IMG/VR virus record: IMGVR_UViG_3300035698_013684
Location: 1 to 39,896 of that record
Length of the DNA stretch: 39,896 nucleotides
From: a virus
Strand: one strand, 5' to 3'
The notes under the pieces are model-generated. The model did not search any database, had not been told where the DNA came from, and saw nothing but the letters and a program-made list of their open reading frames with translations. The translations under genes were made by a program, and so were the position numbers. This document shows positions 29,936 to 38,430 of this stretch, piece after piece; position 1 is the stretch's first letter, and each line of letters opens with the position of its first letter.

Positions 29936-30943
29936 ATGCTAATAATAAATAAATTTACGGTTTTGAAATATTTACAACAGATGGGTATTAGTTCTATTAA
30001 TAATAAGGGTCATTATTTAAATTTCCGTTGTCCATTTTGCGGTGATAGTAAAACCAACTCTACAAAAAAACGAGGTAATATTGTAATGGAACAAAAACCT
30101 TATTTCAGGTGTTTCAATTGTAATGTCTCAATGAGTATTTTTGATTTTTTTAAACAACAATCAAAAAGTATATATATGGAATTTTGTAAAGAAATTTATT
30201 TTAATAAAACTCCGGTTATTCCAGTTATACCTAAAGTTGAATTGGATTTTAATAAAGATTTTTTAGAATATATAAAAGACTATAAATTAGAATATTCATC
30301 TATTGGACAAAATTATCTGTTGTCTAGAGGAATTATTTTAACTGATTTTATTAATAAACAATTATATTTCCACCCAAACCTTGATGAGATATACACAAAA
30401 TTCTTTCCAAAAAAATCAGTTATTTTTGGTCAGGGTATATTAATTCCAACTTTTAATTGGAAGAATAAATTGAATGGTTTTCAAATTAGATTATTAAACT
30501 CTAAAAGTATGAGATATGTAACCCTAAAATTGGACGATGGTGGGAATATGTTATTTAATTTACCAAACGTAAACCCAAAGAAACTAATTTATTTAAACGA
30601 AGGATTTTTTGATGGACAATTCTTGGGTAATTCAATCAATACTAATTTGGCTTCTATAAGATCAGTTGCTGAAAAATTAACAAGAAATCTTCCGAAAGAA
30701 AAATTAACAATAATTTTAGACAACGAACAATCTAATGAAATAAAAAAGTTAATGAACTTTTGTATTAAAAATCATTATAAAATTTTTATATGGCCAAAAG
30801 ATTGTGGTGAGATTAAAGATATAAATGAGTTATATTTAAAAAAGTTTATCGGAAAACGAGATAAATTAATTGAGTTTATAAATAATAATACACATGTAAG
30901 TATTAAAGCTAAAATGTATTTTAATGCTTGGTCACACAAATAG
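29936..30943 (+). CDS. 61: DNA primase gp61
   Basis: Zinc-binding domain at the N-terminus with CPFCGDS (Cys 32, 35) and CFNC (Cys 59, 62), then a TOPRIM catalytic domain: KKLIYLNEGFFDGQFLG with Glu 222, and TIILDNE at 258-264. At 335 aa it matches T4 gp61 (342 aa). It makes RNA primers for lagging-strand synthesis together with the gp41 helicase. The start follows AAAGGAG. An early promoter lies upstream; the dUTPase gene follows 13 nt after the TAG stop. Confidence 0.92.
   Translation: MLIINKFTVLKYLQQMGISSINNKGHYLNFRCPFCGDSKTNSTKKRGNIVMEQKPYFRCFNCNVSMSIFDFFKQQSKSIYMEFCKEIYFNKTPVIPVIPKVELDFNKDFLEYIKDYKLEYSSIGQNYLLSRGIILTDFINKQLYFHPNLDEIYTKFFPKKSVIFGQGILIPTFNWKNKLNGFQIRLLNSKSMRYVTLKLDDGGNMLFNLPNVNPKKLIYLNEGFFDGQFLGNSINTNLASIRSVAEKLTRNLPKEKLTIILDNEQSNEIKKLMNFCIKNHYKIFIWPKDCGEIKDINELYLKKFIGKRDKLIEFINNNTHVSIKAKMYFNAWSHK
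30877..30884 (+). promoter_or_regulatory. Possible internal late promoter inside gp61
   Basis: TATAAATA in GTTTATAAATAATAATA, the same context as the gp18 proximal element. It lies 80 nt before the dUTPase and could bring the baseplate genes from 31415 under late control. Confidence 0.5.
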
Positions 30944-30956
30944 GAGGCTAAAACCA

Positions 30957-31397
30957 ATGTTCAAAAATTTTTATTTAAATATTGAATTGCTTGACAAATA
31001 TGCAAAAGTGCCAACAAGAGCACATTCCGGAGACGCTGGTCTTGATGTTTATGCAACAAAAACTTATACAATTAAGGCTAACTCAGATATATTAATACCA
31101 TTAGGTTGGAGATGTGAATTCCCAGAAGGATTTGTTATGACGGTAAAAGAAAAATCTGGAAGAGCTGTTAATAATAAATTAACTTGCGGAGCTTGTATAA
31201 TTGATAGTTTATATCGTGGAGTTCCACATGTTCATTTATTTAACAATGGTTCTAATGATGTTTTAATTAACCGCGGTGAAAAAATTGCACAGTTAGTAAT
31301 AACCAAATGTTGGGATGGTTTTCCAAAATTAGTAAAACATGTAAATATAGAAACAGATAGAAACACCGGTGGATTTGGTTCAACTGGAATAAAATAA
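30957..31397 (+). CDS. dut: dUTP diphosphatase (dUTPase)
   Basis: A trimeric dUTPase with all five motifs: SGDAGLDVY (motif 1, residues 24-32), KSGR (67-70), GACIIDSLYRG (78-88) with Asp 83 and Tyr 86, a GEKIAQLV motif (107-114) and the P-loop-like RNTGGFGSTG (135-144). It hydrolyses dUTP to dUMP, keeping uracil out of DNA and feeding dTMP synthesis. 146 aa is typical. The start at 30957 is chosen for the AGGAGG just upstream; an in-frame ATG at 30924 lies within the primase gene. T4 itself uses gp56 instead. Confidence 0.95.
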   Translation: MFKNFYLNIELLDKYAKVPTRAHSGDAGLDVYATKTYTIKANSDILIPLGWRCEFPEGFVMTVKEKSGRAVNNKLTCGACIIDSLYRGVPHVHLFNNGSNDVLINRGEKIAQLVITKCWDGFPKLVKHVNIETDRNTGGFGSTGIK

Positions 31398-31414
31398 CAC
31401 GGAGGAAACATTAA

Positions 31415-32284
31415 ATGCAAGACTTATTACAATTTTCAGAAGGGTTAAACTTTCAGAAAGAATTAATTTTACCAGTTTCAAAATATAAAATAACAGTAAG
31501 ACCTTTAAAAGTTAAAGATGCTATGGGGCTTTCTGTAAACAATCTAAAAGATTTGGTACAAAACAAATATAAAAATAGAAAAGAATTTGAAAATATGTAT
31601 TCCGAATTCAGACAAGTGTTGGATTCATCTATAGAAATGGTTTCTGATTTATCAAAAGATAAGCTAGAAAGTTTATGTTTCTTAGATTATATTTATTTAT
31701 TTTCATTTATCAGAAACCAATCAGAAGGTGAAACTAGTTTAATAATTTCAACTTTATGTAAAGAAACGGGGTGTGATCACAAAGTTAATCTTGAATTAAA
31801 AATAGATGAATTAAATATTGATAACTTAGATTTTAATAATAAACTGAAATATGAAGCTAATAATATAGAATTTGAATTTTCAACAAAAAAAATTGGTTTT
31901 CATGAATTTATGCAATTAACTTTATTATTGGCTGATATTGAAAAATTAAAAGACATGAATTTGAAAACTCAGAATGAATTAATGGATATGTTATATAATA
32001 TATTATTTAATATAGTAAATACATTGAAGGTTACAAAAGGTACTGAAGTTCATTCATATAAAATGACTAAATCAAATTCAGAACAATTAACACCTTCGGA
32101 AGTGAACCTTACAAAATTTAAAACATTTATGATGGATATATTACCAAGATTTATAACTACAAAATTATTCAAGGAGCTTTTAGTGAGCCAACCACAAATA
32201 AATGGTGAAATTTCCGAAAAATGTGAAGCTGGTCATATAAATAAAGTTGTGGTGAATAGTTTCAGTTTTTTTATGCTAATTTAA
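31415..32284 (+). CDS. gp26-like baseplate hub / tail assembly protein, zero-frame product
   Basis: The pattern matches the T4 baseplate-protein family (gp26): ELILPVSKYKITVRPLKVKD near residues 17-36, then a helical part, LCFLDYIYLFSFIRNQSEGE around 90-109, then a Cys-containing strand (TLCKETGCDHKVNLELKIDE). At 289 aa it is longer than gp26 (208 aa). Its 3' end is a run of seven T (32266-32272) just before the TAA at 32282, and a coding-like extension continues in the -1 frame to 32448. That arrangement resembles the two-product tail assembly chaperone genes of many tailed phages. GGAGG precedes the start. Confidence 0.75.
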   Translation: MQDLLQFSEGLNFQKELILPVSKYKITVRPLKVKDAMGLSVNNLKDLVQNKYKNRKEFENMYSEFRQVLDSSIEMVSDLSKDKLESLCFLDYIYLFSFIRNQSEGETSLIISTLCKETGCDHKVNLELKIDELNIDNLDFNNKLKYEANNIEFEFSTKKIGFHEFMQLTLLLADIEKLKDMNLKTQNELMDMLYNILFNIVNTLKVTKGTEVHSYKMTKSNSEQLTPSEVNLTKFKTFMMDILPRFITTKLFKELLVSQPQINGEISEKCEAGHINKVVVNSFSFFMLI

Positions 32285-32448
32285 ACCGGTTTGAAGATGA
32301 TACTATTTATAGAAGAATTTTCATGTTAAATAAAGCTGAGTTTAGTTTAGAATCATTGGAAAAAATGTGGTATTATGAATTAGATATTTATGAAGTAATG
32401 GAATTAGATTACCGGGATAAAGTAAATAAAAGTCGAAATAATAAATAA
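32272..32448 (+). CDS. -1 frame extension of the gp26-like protein (58 codons)
   Basis: If ribosomes slip back one base on the T-run at 32266-32272 (zero-frame codons TTT TTT preceded by T), translation continues as YANLNRFEDDTIYRRIFMLN, then KAEFSLESLEKMWYYELDIY and a basic end, to TAA at 32448. The fused protein would be 344 aa. The segment has protein-like composition before its first ATG (codon 18), and that ATG has no clear ribosome site, which argues for frameshifting rather than a separate gene. A sequence error in the T-run is the main alternative. Confidence 0.65.
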   Translation, partial: YANLNRFEDDTIYRRIFMLNKAEFSLESLEKMWYYELDIYEVMELDYRDKVNKSRNNK

Positions 32449-32461
32449 AAGGATATGACGA

Positions 32462-32857
32462 ATGGAAAATCAAAAATATAATATTGACAGAATTTTTAAT
32501 AACTTAGAGAAATTGGATAAAGAAAAAACAAATAAATCTGAATGTATTTTAGTTCAAGAAAAAATAAATTTATTATTTAAAGACGAAAAAGAAGAAATTA
32601 TAAGAAATTCTGAAGCTATTGGTTTTATTTCAAAAGAATTATCCGATGAAAAATTAAATCTTGGTATACTGAAAGAAAAATTGGATAATGTTTTGACAGA
32701 CGATAAACAAACTAAACTTTTTAAAAAAGAAACATACAGAAGATTCGGTTTAATTATTTTAGGTAGTATTATAGCTATAATTATTCCAGCTTTTTTAACT
32801 TTGTTAAAAGGTAATTTAATTCAGCTTATAAAGAATTTATTTCAGGGAGTAATTTAA
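32462..32857 (+). CDS. Coiled-coil protein with C-terminal membrane anchor, 131 aa
   Basis: Residues 1-95 are charged and helical (IDRIFNNLEKLDKEKTNKSE and onward), followed by one hydrophobic helix at about 103-122 (GLIILGSIIAIIIPAFLTLL) and a short tail. The layout resembles XhlA-type membrane accessory proteins of phage lysis modules, but the similarity is structural only. AAGGATATGACGA precedes the ATG. It is adjacent to a polytopic membrane protein starting at the base after its stop, so the pair is probably co-expressed. Confidence 0.6.
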   Translation: MENQKYNIDRIFNNLEKLDKEKTNKSECILVQEKINLLFKDEKEEIIRNSEAIGFISKELSDEKLNLGILKEKLDNVLTDDKQTKLFKKETYRRFGLIILGSIIAIIIPAFLTLLKGNLIQLIKNLFQGVI

Positions 32858-33586
32858 ATGGAACTAAACAAAATACCTAAAAAATATAAAATAATGGGGA
32901 TCGGAATTCTTATAACTTTTATAATATCTTTTCTAATATATTCAGCATTTAATTTAAATGATCTTGGTTTTCAACTAAAATGGCTAGAATATTTCTGGGG
33001 TTTAACTCTATATAGTAGTTTACTTTTTGTAGTCTTACATAAGTCTTTATCTAAAACAAAGAAACATATCATTTATTTAATAGTATTTATATCATTACTT
33101 TTATTTATAGCATTTATGCCCGATAATGTAAATAAGACTAATGTACCTATATCTTCAATTATATGTTTTTCTTTATTTTATAATTTGGCTTTTCTAGGTA
33201 TTTTATATGAGATCTCAAAATTAAATCTTAAAACAATATTCTTAATAGTTTCAAATTTAATTATAAGTCTAGGTTTATTGTCTGGTATTTATATAATAAA
33301 CTCTTTATTTGTATTATCCTATTCAACAACTTTAACTTACATAATAGGTTTACTTTTAATTACCTATATTTTATGGAATATGAAGGCTCAAATATTCAAG
33401 ATAAAAAATTTATATATATTATTTATATTATTAGGAAACCTTATAACTATAATGTTTTATTTTATAATGTTGGCCTGTCATTTAAAAGGTTTATTTGTAA
33501 TAAATACTAATATAATAGTATATATTTGTACATTACAACCGTTGTTTTATTGGTTAGGTGTTAATTTTATATTAATGGAGGATTAA
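32858..33586 (+). CDS. Polytopic membrane protein, about 8 helices, 242 aa
   Basis: Hydrophobic segments fall at about residues 12-30, 42-60, 69-87, 98-118, 124-145, 150-168, 184-205 and 213-233. Few charged residues lie between them, mostly Lys, and no catalytic motif is visible. The ATG follows the previous stop directly (TAAATGG) and a plausible GGGAG lies upstream. A large multi-pass membrane protein is unusual within a baseplate cluster. Holin-like, superinfection-exclusion or transporter roles are possible; the sequence does not choose between them. Confidence 0.6.
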   Translation: MELNKIPKKYKIMGIGILITFIISFLIYSAFNLNDLGFQLKWLEYFWGLTLYSSLLFVVLHKSLSKTKKHIIYLIVFISLLLFIAFMPDNVNKTNVPISSIICFSLFYNLAFLGILYEISKLNLKTIFLIVSNLIISLGLLSGIYIINSLFVLSYSTTLTYIIGLLLITYILWNMKAQIFKIKNLYILFILLGNLITIMFYFIMLACHLKGLFVINTNIIVYICTLQPLFYWLGVNFILMED

Positions 33587-33587
33587 A

Positions 33588-34628
33588 ATGTCATTTGGTA
33601 ATAATATAGATACTGATATTTTTAATTCATCTAATTTTTCCGATACATTAGAACATCAATTAGGTATACATTTAACAATACTTATGGTAGAAATTCTGGG
33701 AACATACCCCGGATATTTAATAACGGATTCTATTTATACTGGAACATATATAAATTCAACTGGTGGGGAAGTAAAATCCGCAGGATTTGGTACAACTCCG
33801 GTTGATGTTACTGGTTTAAATATATCTGAAGAAGAGCGAACATGGGAAGCTTATTTAACAAGCCTTTCGGCTCAATATGCTACAATAAATAATTATTTTG
33901 AAAGCTCAACTCCAGCAGATCTAAATAATGATTTAACTTTACTCGATGCAAATGCAAGACCAGTTGGAAGAGCTGGATATTTATCAAGATATGCCGACAC
34001 AAACTTTTTGGCTTTATCTAATTATGCAAGTGAGTCTTATATTTTATATGATGATTCAACTGTTCCATTAATTCCAGCTTCATATTATGATATTAATAAA
34101 TTCGTAGATATTTTTGAATACTACAAACAGGTTATATTTTCATCATTTTATAACCTACTAAGTACAACACTAACAGCAAATACTTTAATGTATCAATGGT
34201 ATTCAACTCCAGCTCCTGCTCATTGGGGTGATCCAGACTCTAATCCAGTAGAAGAAACATTTGACGATACATTTATAACAACAACTTTTGCTGGTATTTT
34301 TTCATATACCGGAACCGAAGAACCCGCATTAATTGCTTTAATGACCGGAACTGGAACTTTTGTTGTTGATAGTATAACTTATGACGAAGGAGTAGAAAAT
34401 TTTGTTTCTCCAATAGGAAATCCAACGTTATCTAATATGTTTACTTTATTTAACATAATTGGTGCATCTGGTGGATCTATAATAAATAGAAATTATAATG
34501 ATAGAGTAACTTATCCGATCGCAGAATACCCGGATATAGAAAATTTTTATATTATTAAAAAATTATATAATGTTGTATTTAGTTTTTACAATCTGGATTA
34601 TCTTTATCCTAGAAAATTAAAATTATAA
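33588..34628 (+). CDS. Hypothetical baseplate-cluster protein, 346 aa
   Basis: A Thr/Ser/Tyr-rich, low-charge protein of the kind found in virion structures. It opens MSFGNNIDTDIFNSSNFSDT and contains TRP-like aromatic segments (ALSNYASESYILYDDSTVPL). It starts after GGAGGAT, directly behind the membrane protein, and is followed by the PAAR gene 13 nt downstream. No T4 homologue was recognised. Likely part of the baseplate or central spike complex, by position. Confidence 0.6.
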   Translation: MSFGNNIDTDIFNSSNFSDTLEHQLGIHLTILMVEILGTYPGYLITDSIYTGTYINSTGGEVKSAGFGTTPVDVTGLNISEEERTWEAYLTSLSAQYATINNYFESSTPADLNNDLTLLDANARPVGRAGYLSRYADTNFLALSNYASESYILYDDSTVPLIPASYYDINKFVDIFEYYKQVIFSSFYNLLSTTLTANTLMYQWYSTPAPAHWGDPDSNPVEETFDDTFITTTFAGIFSYTGTEEPALIALMTGTGTFVVDSITYDEGVENFVSPIGNPTLSNMFTLFNIIGASGGSIINRNYNDRVTYPIAEYPDIENFYIIKKLYNVVFSFYNLDYLYPRKLKL

Positions 34629-34641
34629 AAAGGAATTAAAT

Positions 34642-34965
34642 ATGGGTCAAGAAATTGCAACTAAAATAAGTAGGGGTATTGGTATATGTGACCACGGAGC
34701 TCCAGATGGTTGTCCACATACAGTTAATATTTATTTTACTGTTGCCTTTTCACAAAACTTTTCATCAAATAACAATCCCGTTGTAAGGAAAAATGATAGA
34801 GTTATTACAACATGCCCACATTGTGGTACTGGTATTATAATAACTGGTGCTTCAAAATTATCAAATAATGGTATTCCGGTTGCAAGAAAATCTGATAGAA
34901 TAACATTACCCGGTGGACAAGGTAACATCATAGCAAACACTTCAAATAATTTTATTTCGACTTAA
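34642..34965 (+). CDS. PAAR-domain spike tip protein (gp5.4-like)
   Basis: 107 aa. The PAAR fold is shown by paired metal-binding residues (Cys 16, His 18, Cys 24, His 26 and Cys 58, His 60, Cys 61) and repeated beta-hairpin motifs NPVVRKNDRV, TGIIITGASK, NGIPVARKSDRI and GQGNIIANTS. PAAR proteins sharpen the tip of the central spike of contractile tails; T4 has gp5.4. The gene stands just before gp25 and gp6, inside the baseplate cluster. AAAGGA precedes the ATG. Confidence 0.9.
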   Translation: MGQEIATKISRGIGICDHGAPDGCPHTVNIYFTVAFSQNFSSNNNPVVRKNDRVITTCPHCGTGIIITGASKLSNNGIPVARKSDRITLPGGQGNIIANTSNNFIST

Positions 34966-34987
34966 TTACACAGTATTCATTTTGTGT

Positions 34988-34995
34988 TATAAATA
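34988..34995 (+). promoter_or_regulatory. T4-type late promoter element
   Basis: TATAAATA in TTATAAATAATATAA, 29 nt upstream of gp25. Confidence 0.8.
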
Positions 34996-35023
34996 ATATA
35001 AAACATATAAAGGATATAATACT

Positions 35024-35404
35024 ATGGCTATAACTTATTCCGATTTTGATATAACCCTTTTGAAAAATGAAAATTTAGATATGACAAAAATAACAAACGC
35101 TGATAGTATTCATAATTCAATTAGAAGTGTTATTATGACAAAAAAAGGTGAAAGAAAATTTAACCCGGACTTTGGATCTAATTTAAAAATGTACCTGTTT
35201 GAACCAATTTCATTATTAACTGCTGAAGAAATGAGAGATGATCTAACTGTTAATATTGCAAAATGGGAACCTAGAGTTGACGCTATAGCAGTAGAGGTTT
35301 CCCCAATACCAGATGAAAATATGTATGTTATTAATATAAAATATTTAGAAAGAATAACCCAACAACTAAAAGAACTTAATTTTAGTATTGATGTTAATAG
35401 ATAA
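35024..35404 (+). CDS. 25: Baseplate wedge protein gp25
   Basis: A gp25/lysozyme-like wedge protein of 126 aa (T4 gp25 is 132). The family motif WEPRV lies at residues 81-85, and IHNSIRSVIMTKKGERKFNP at 29-48 is also typical, with the GSNLKMYLFEP motif next. gp25 links sheath and wedge and nucleates sheath assembly. It stands in front of gp6, with which it interacts in the wedge core. AAGGATATAATACT precedes the ATG. Confidence 0.93.
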   Translation: MAITYSDFDITLLKNENLDMTKITNADSIHNSIRSVIMTKKGERKFNPDFGSNLKMYLFEPISLLTAEEMRDDLTVNIAKWEPRVDAIAVEVSPIPDENMYVINIKYLERITQQLKELNFSIDVNR

Positions 35405-35418
35405 AGGAGATATTTAAA

Positions 35419-37386
35419 ATGAGCTTAAAAGTAAATAGGGAATTTGATAAAATAGAGTTTGCTGAAGTAAAATTAAAATTAAAAGAATTTTTAAAAACAC
35501 AAGATGAATTTAAAGATTATAACTTTGAGGGAGCAAATATTTCGGTAATGTTAGATATTATGGCATATAGTATTCATTATCTATTATATTATTTAAATGT
35601 TTCCATCAATGAATTTTTCCTAGCTTACACAGGAATTAAAGAAAATGGAATTACTTTATCAAAATCATTGGGTTATAAAGCAAGAAGAAAAGTATCATCA
35701 ACCGGTGAAATTTTTATTATACCAAATTCTGAATTAAAAGTTATTGATGCTGTTAACACAATGTTAATTCCTGCCTTAACCAAATTAAGTTCTGGTGAAT
35801 TTTCACTAATAACAACTGAAGATAAAGTTTTAAATGATGAAAATGGTGATAATATAAGTGTACAAGAAGGTGAACTAATAAATATTAATTATACTGTTGT
35901 TGATGGAGTTTCAGATTATATTATTAATGAACTTGCTGATGATATTGAAAATACTTTTTTCCGAGTTTTTGTAAATGGTGAAGAATTTACAGCAAATTCA
36001 GATTATAAAGAATTTATTAATGGGAGTTCAAAAATATATTTCTTAGCCAGAATTCAAGATAAATTAAGAATATCCTTTGGCGATGGAATATTTGGTCTGG
36101 CCGTTCCTGAAGGTGGATTAATAGAATTAAAATATTTAAAATCAAGTGGAAGTTCTGGTAACACAATTGGATTTATTACATTAGATGAAACTCTAATTGA
36201 TAGTAATTCAGCTACTTGGACAGCTGAAGAATTATCTATAACAATTTCCAATTCTATTCTTGGTGGAACTGATGAAGAAAGTTTGGACTCAATAAAATTA
36301 AATGCTCCAAAATCATTTAGTGCACAAGAACGAGCAATAACTAGAGATGATTATGATGTTATTTTATCACAAGCTGGATATAATGCAACTGTTTGGGGCG
36401 GAGATTTAGAATTTGAAGTGTATTCAATTCCCAGCGGATATGCTGTTGCTGGAAGTTCTTACGGTTTAGCTAATGGAGATCTTGATTTATTTCTTGGTGG
36501 AATTATTCCACCATATTTTACCACAGAAGTTAGAGACGAATTAGAACAATATGATTTTGTTTCAGAAGTTTATGATGATATGGTTTGGGAATTAAATTTA
36601 GTACCGGTTCCAATTTCAGATTTACCAGCTCCATTAGATGATGTTACTTATACATATTGGAAATTAACACATAAACCAAAAATTGGCCATGTATTTATGA
36701 CAGGATTTAATATTGATGGAAGTGGAAATAAAGTAAAATATTCTGATACTGATGTAATAAATTTTAAATCATTTATAAGAAATCAAAAAGTAATAACATT
36801 AAAAGTTTTACCAAAAGAACCAAATATAATTGATTATAATTTAAATATAGTTTTAGCTAAAGTTGATAATTTCCTGGGTAATGGACAAGAACTTATTAAT
36901 AATATAAAAGCAGACGTTTTATCATATTTCAATGAAAATTTTACAGGTTGGAATAAAGAAATTATAAAATCACAAATGATTGATTTGGTTATGAATAATA
37001 CAGATATAAAATATTGTACTATTGATTATACCACAAGTGCAAAAGTTTATGAGCCTTATGGATTGGGTAATTATTTAACAATAAGATATTTTAATGGACT
37101 TGGTGTTTCTTCAATTGTTATAACTGAAGACGGCGGTGGAATTGTTGCTTCGGATAACGGAACTGGTTTAATGAGAGATGAAACAAATACTAATATTACA
37201 GATTCTAGGGTTGATTATGAAAACGGTGTAGTTGAATTAAAATTATCTGACACCACTATAAATTTTGATACTAATACTTACACTATAACTTTTGAATATA
37301 CTGATGAAGAATATCAATTAAACAAAAAAGAAGTTTATTTAAACGAAATAATATCATCTGATATAAATGTTACATTTAGAACCTAA
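35419..37386 (+). CDS. 6: Baseplate wedge protein gp6
   Basis: 655 aa, matching T4 gp6 (660 aa). The N-terminal part (EFLKTQDEFKDYNFEGANIS, then MLDIMAYSIHYLLYYLNVSI and NEFFLAYTG) and the SFSAQERAITRDDYDVILSQ segment near residue 296 are characteristic of the gp6/baseplate-J group. gp6 makes the inner baseplate ring with gp53 and gp25. The coding sequence is 14 nt from gp25. The ribosome site is AAAGGAG. No disruption was seen. Confidence 0.92.
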   Translation: MSLKVNREFDKIEFAEVKLKLKEFLKTQDEFKDYNFEGANISVMLDIMAYSIHYLLYYLNVSINEFFLAYTGIKENGITLSKSLGYKARRKVSSTGEIFIIPNSELKVIDAVNTMLIPALTKLSSGEFSLITTEDKVLNDENGDNISVQEGELININYTVVDGVSDYIINELADDIENTFFRVFVNGEEFTANSDYKEFINGSSKIYFLARIQDKLRISFGDGIFGLAVPEGGLIELKYLKSSGSSGNTIGFITLDETLIDSNSATWTAEELSITISNSILGGTDEESLDSIKLNAPKSFSAQERAITRDDYDVILSQAGYNATVWGGDLEFEVYSIPSGYAVAGSSYGLANGDLDLFLGGIIPPYFTTEVRDELEQYDFVSEVYDDMVWELNLVPVPISDLPAPLDDVTYTYWKLTHKPKIGHVFMTGFNIDGSGNKVKYSDTDVINFKSFIRNQKVITLKVLPKEPNIIDYNLNIVLAKVDNFLGNGQELINNIKADVLSYFNENFTGWNKEIIKSQMIDLVMNNTDIKYCTIDYTTSAKVYEPYGLGNYLTIRYFNGLGVSSIVITEDGGGIVASDNGTGLMRDETNTNITDSRVDYENGVVELKLSDTTINFDTNTYTITFEYTDEEYQLNKKEVYLNEIISSDINVTFRT

Positions 37387-37401
37387 AGGAGATATAATTA
37401 A

Positions 37402-38376
37402 ATGGCTAATCAAAAAAGAAAAATATTAACTATATTCGCAAATAGATTTATACCAGATTGGATCAGAGAAGATTCACCCTCTTTTGTTTCTTTTATAAAA
37501 TATTATTTAAAATTTGTAGAAGATAATTATTATTTGGAATATCAGAATTTTTTAACATCAGTTGACGTGGATCTAGTAAATGAAATAAATGAATATAATA
37601 AGAATATTACTGTAAGAACGGATTTTACAACTTTGCCGGCTGTTAATGATATTTTAGTTGGTGAGACTTCCGGAATTTTGGGAACAGTTTATCAGGTAAT
37701 TTCAAATAGTAATGTTTATGTAAAGATGAATAATTTATCTGATGAATATGACGTTAAACCAATTTTAGATGATAGTGAAAATGTTTATATTCAATCTAGA
37801 CCTGGGGAAATAGTTCAAATTAAATCTTTTAATGATATAGCTCAAGAATTTTTTATTAATTTATTTCTTCAACAATACGGTTATAATCTTAGAAATTTAT
37901 TAAAAGATGATTCTATAACTTTAAATTCAAAATCAGCATTCTTAAAAAATATTAAAAAAATAAATGTGAATAAAGGAACGGTTGAAGGTTTTAATACTTT
38001 TTTCAATTCATATCGAAGTAAGGATTTTGAAGATCCAAATGTTCACATTAGAATAACTGATGAATTATTTTTAAATAATTCAACTGGATTAATTGAAGGT
38101 TTTTCTGATCCACAAACTGGAGACGATGATCCGGTAACATATTCACCAATTCCATTTATGTATAAAATAGAAACTAATTTAGACCCATTATCATTTAGAC
38201 AAGTTATAATGGATTCAATACACCCAATAGGATTTAGATTACTTTATGATTTTATTTCTAGTTGGAATGAAATTTTGGCATTAAGTAGAGCTGGCGGAAC
38301 AATAATTGATACAGAAGTTTTCTTTACAAATAATGAAACTGAATATGGATTAAAAGATACAAGAACTTATGGCTAG
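37402..38376 (+). CDS. Baseplate wedge-type structural protein, 324 aa
   Basis: The N-terminal region FIPDWIREDSPSFVSFIKYY, then a Tyr-rich linker, and the segment KINVNKGTVEGFNTFFNSYR near residue 195 follow a pattern common in baseplate proteins of T4-like phages downstream of gp6 (WIR/FVxFIKxYY and KGTxxSFxFLF). It may correspond to part of T4 gp7 or a related wedge protein; the length does not fit gp7 (1032 aa). It ends with TAG. AAGGAG precedes the ATG. Confidence 0.7.
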   Translation: MANQKRKILTIFANRFIPDWIREDSPSFVSFIKYYLKFVEDNYYLEYQNFLTSVDVDLVNEINEYNKNITVRTDFTTLPAVNDILVGETSGILGTVYQVISNSNVYVKMNNLSDEYDVKPILDDSENVYIQSRPGEIVQIKSFNDIAQEFFINLFLQQYGYNLRNLLKDDSITLNSKSAFLKNIKKINVNKGTVEGFNTFFNSYRSKDFEDPNVHIRITDELFLNNSTGLIEGFSDPQTGDDDPVTYSPIPFMYKIETNLDPLSFRQVIMDSIHPIGFRLLYDFISSWNEILALSRAGGTIIDTEVFFTNNETEYGLKDTRTYG

Positions 38377-38389
38377 AATTTTTTAAGTT

Positions 38390-38397
38390 TATAAATA
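38390..38397 (+). promoter_or_regulatory. T4-type late promoter element
   Basis: TATAAATA in TTATAAATAATATAA, 34 nt upstream of the fibre gene. Confidence 0.8.
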
Positions 38398-38430
38398 ATA
38401 TAAATTAACATATAAAAAGGAGCAAATTTT

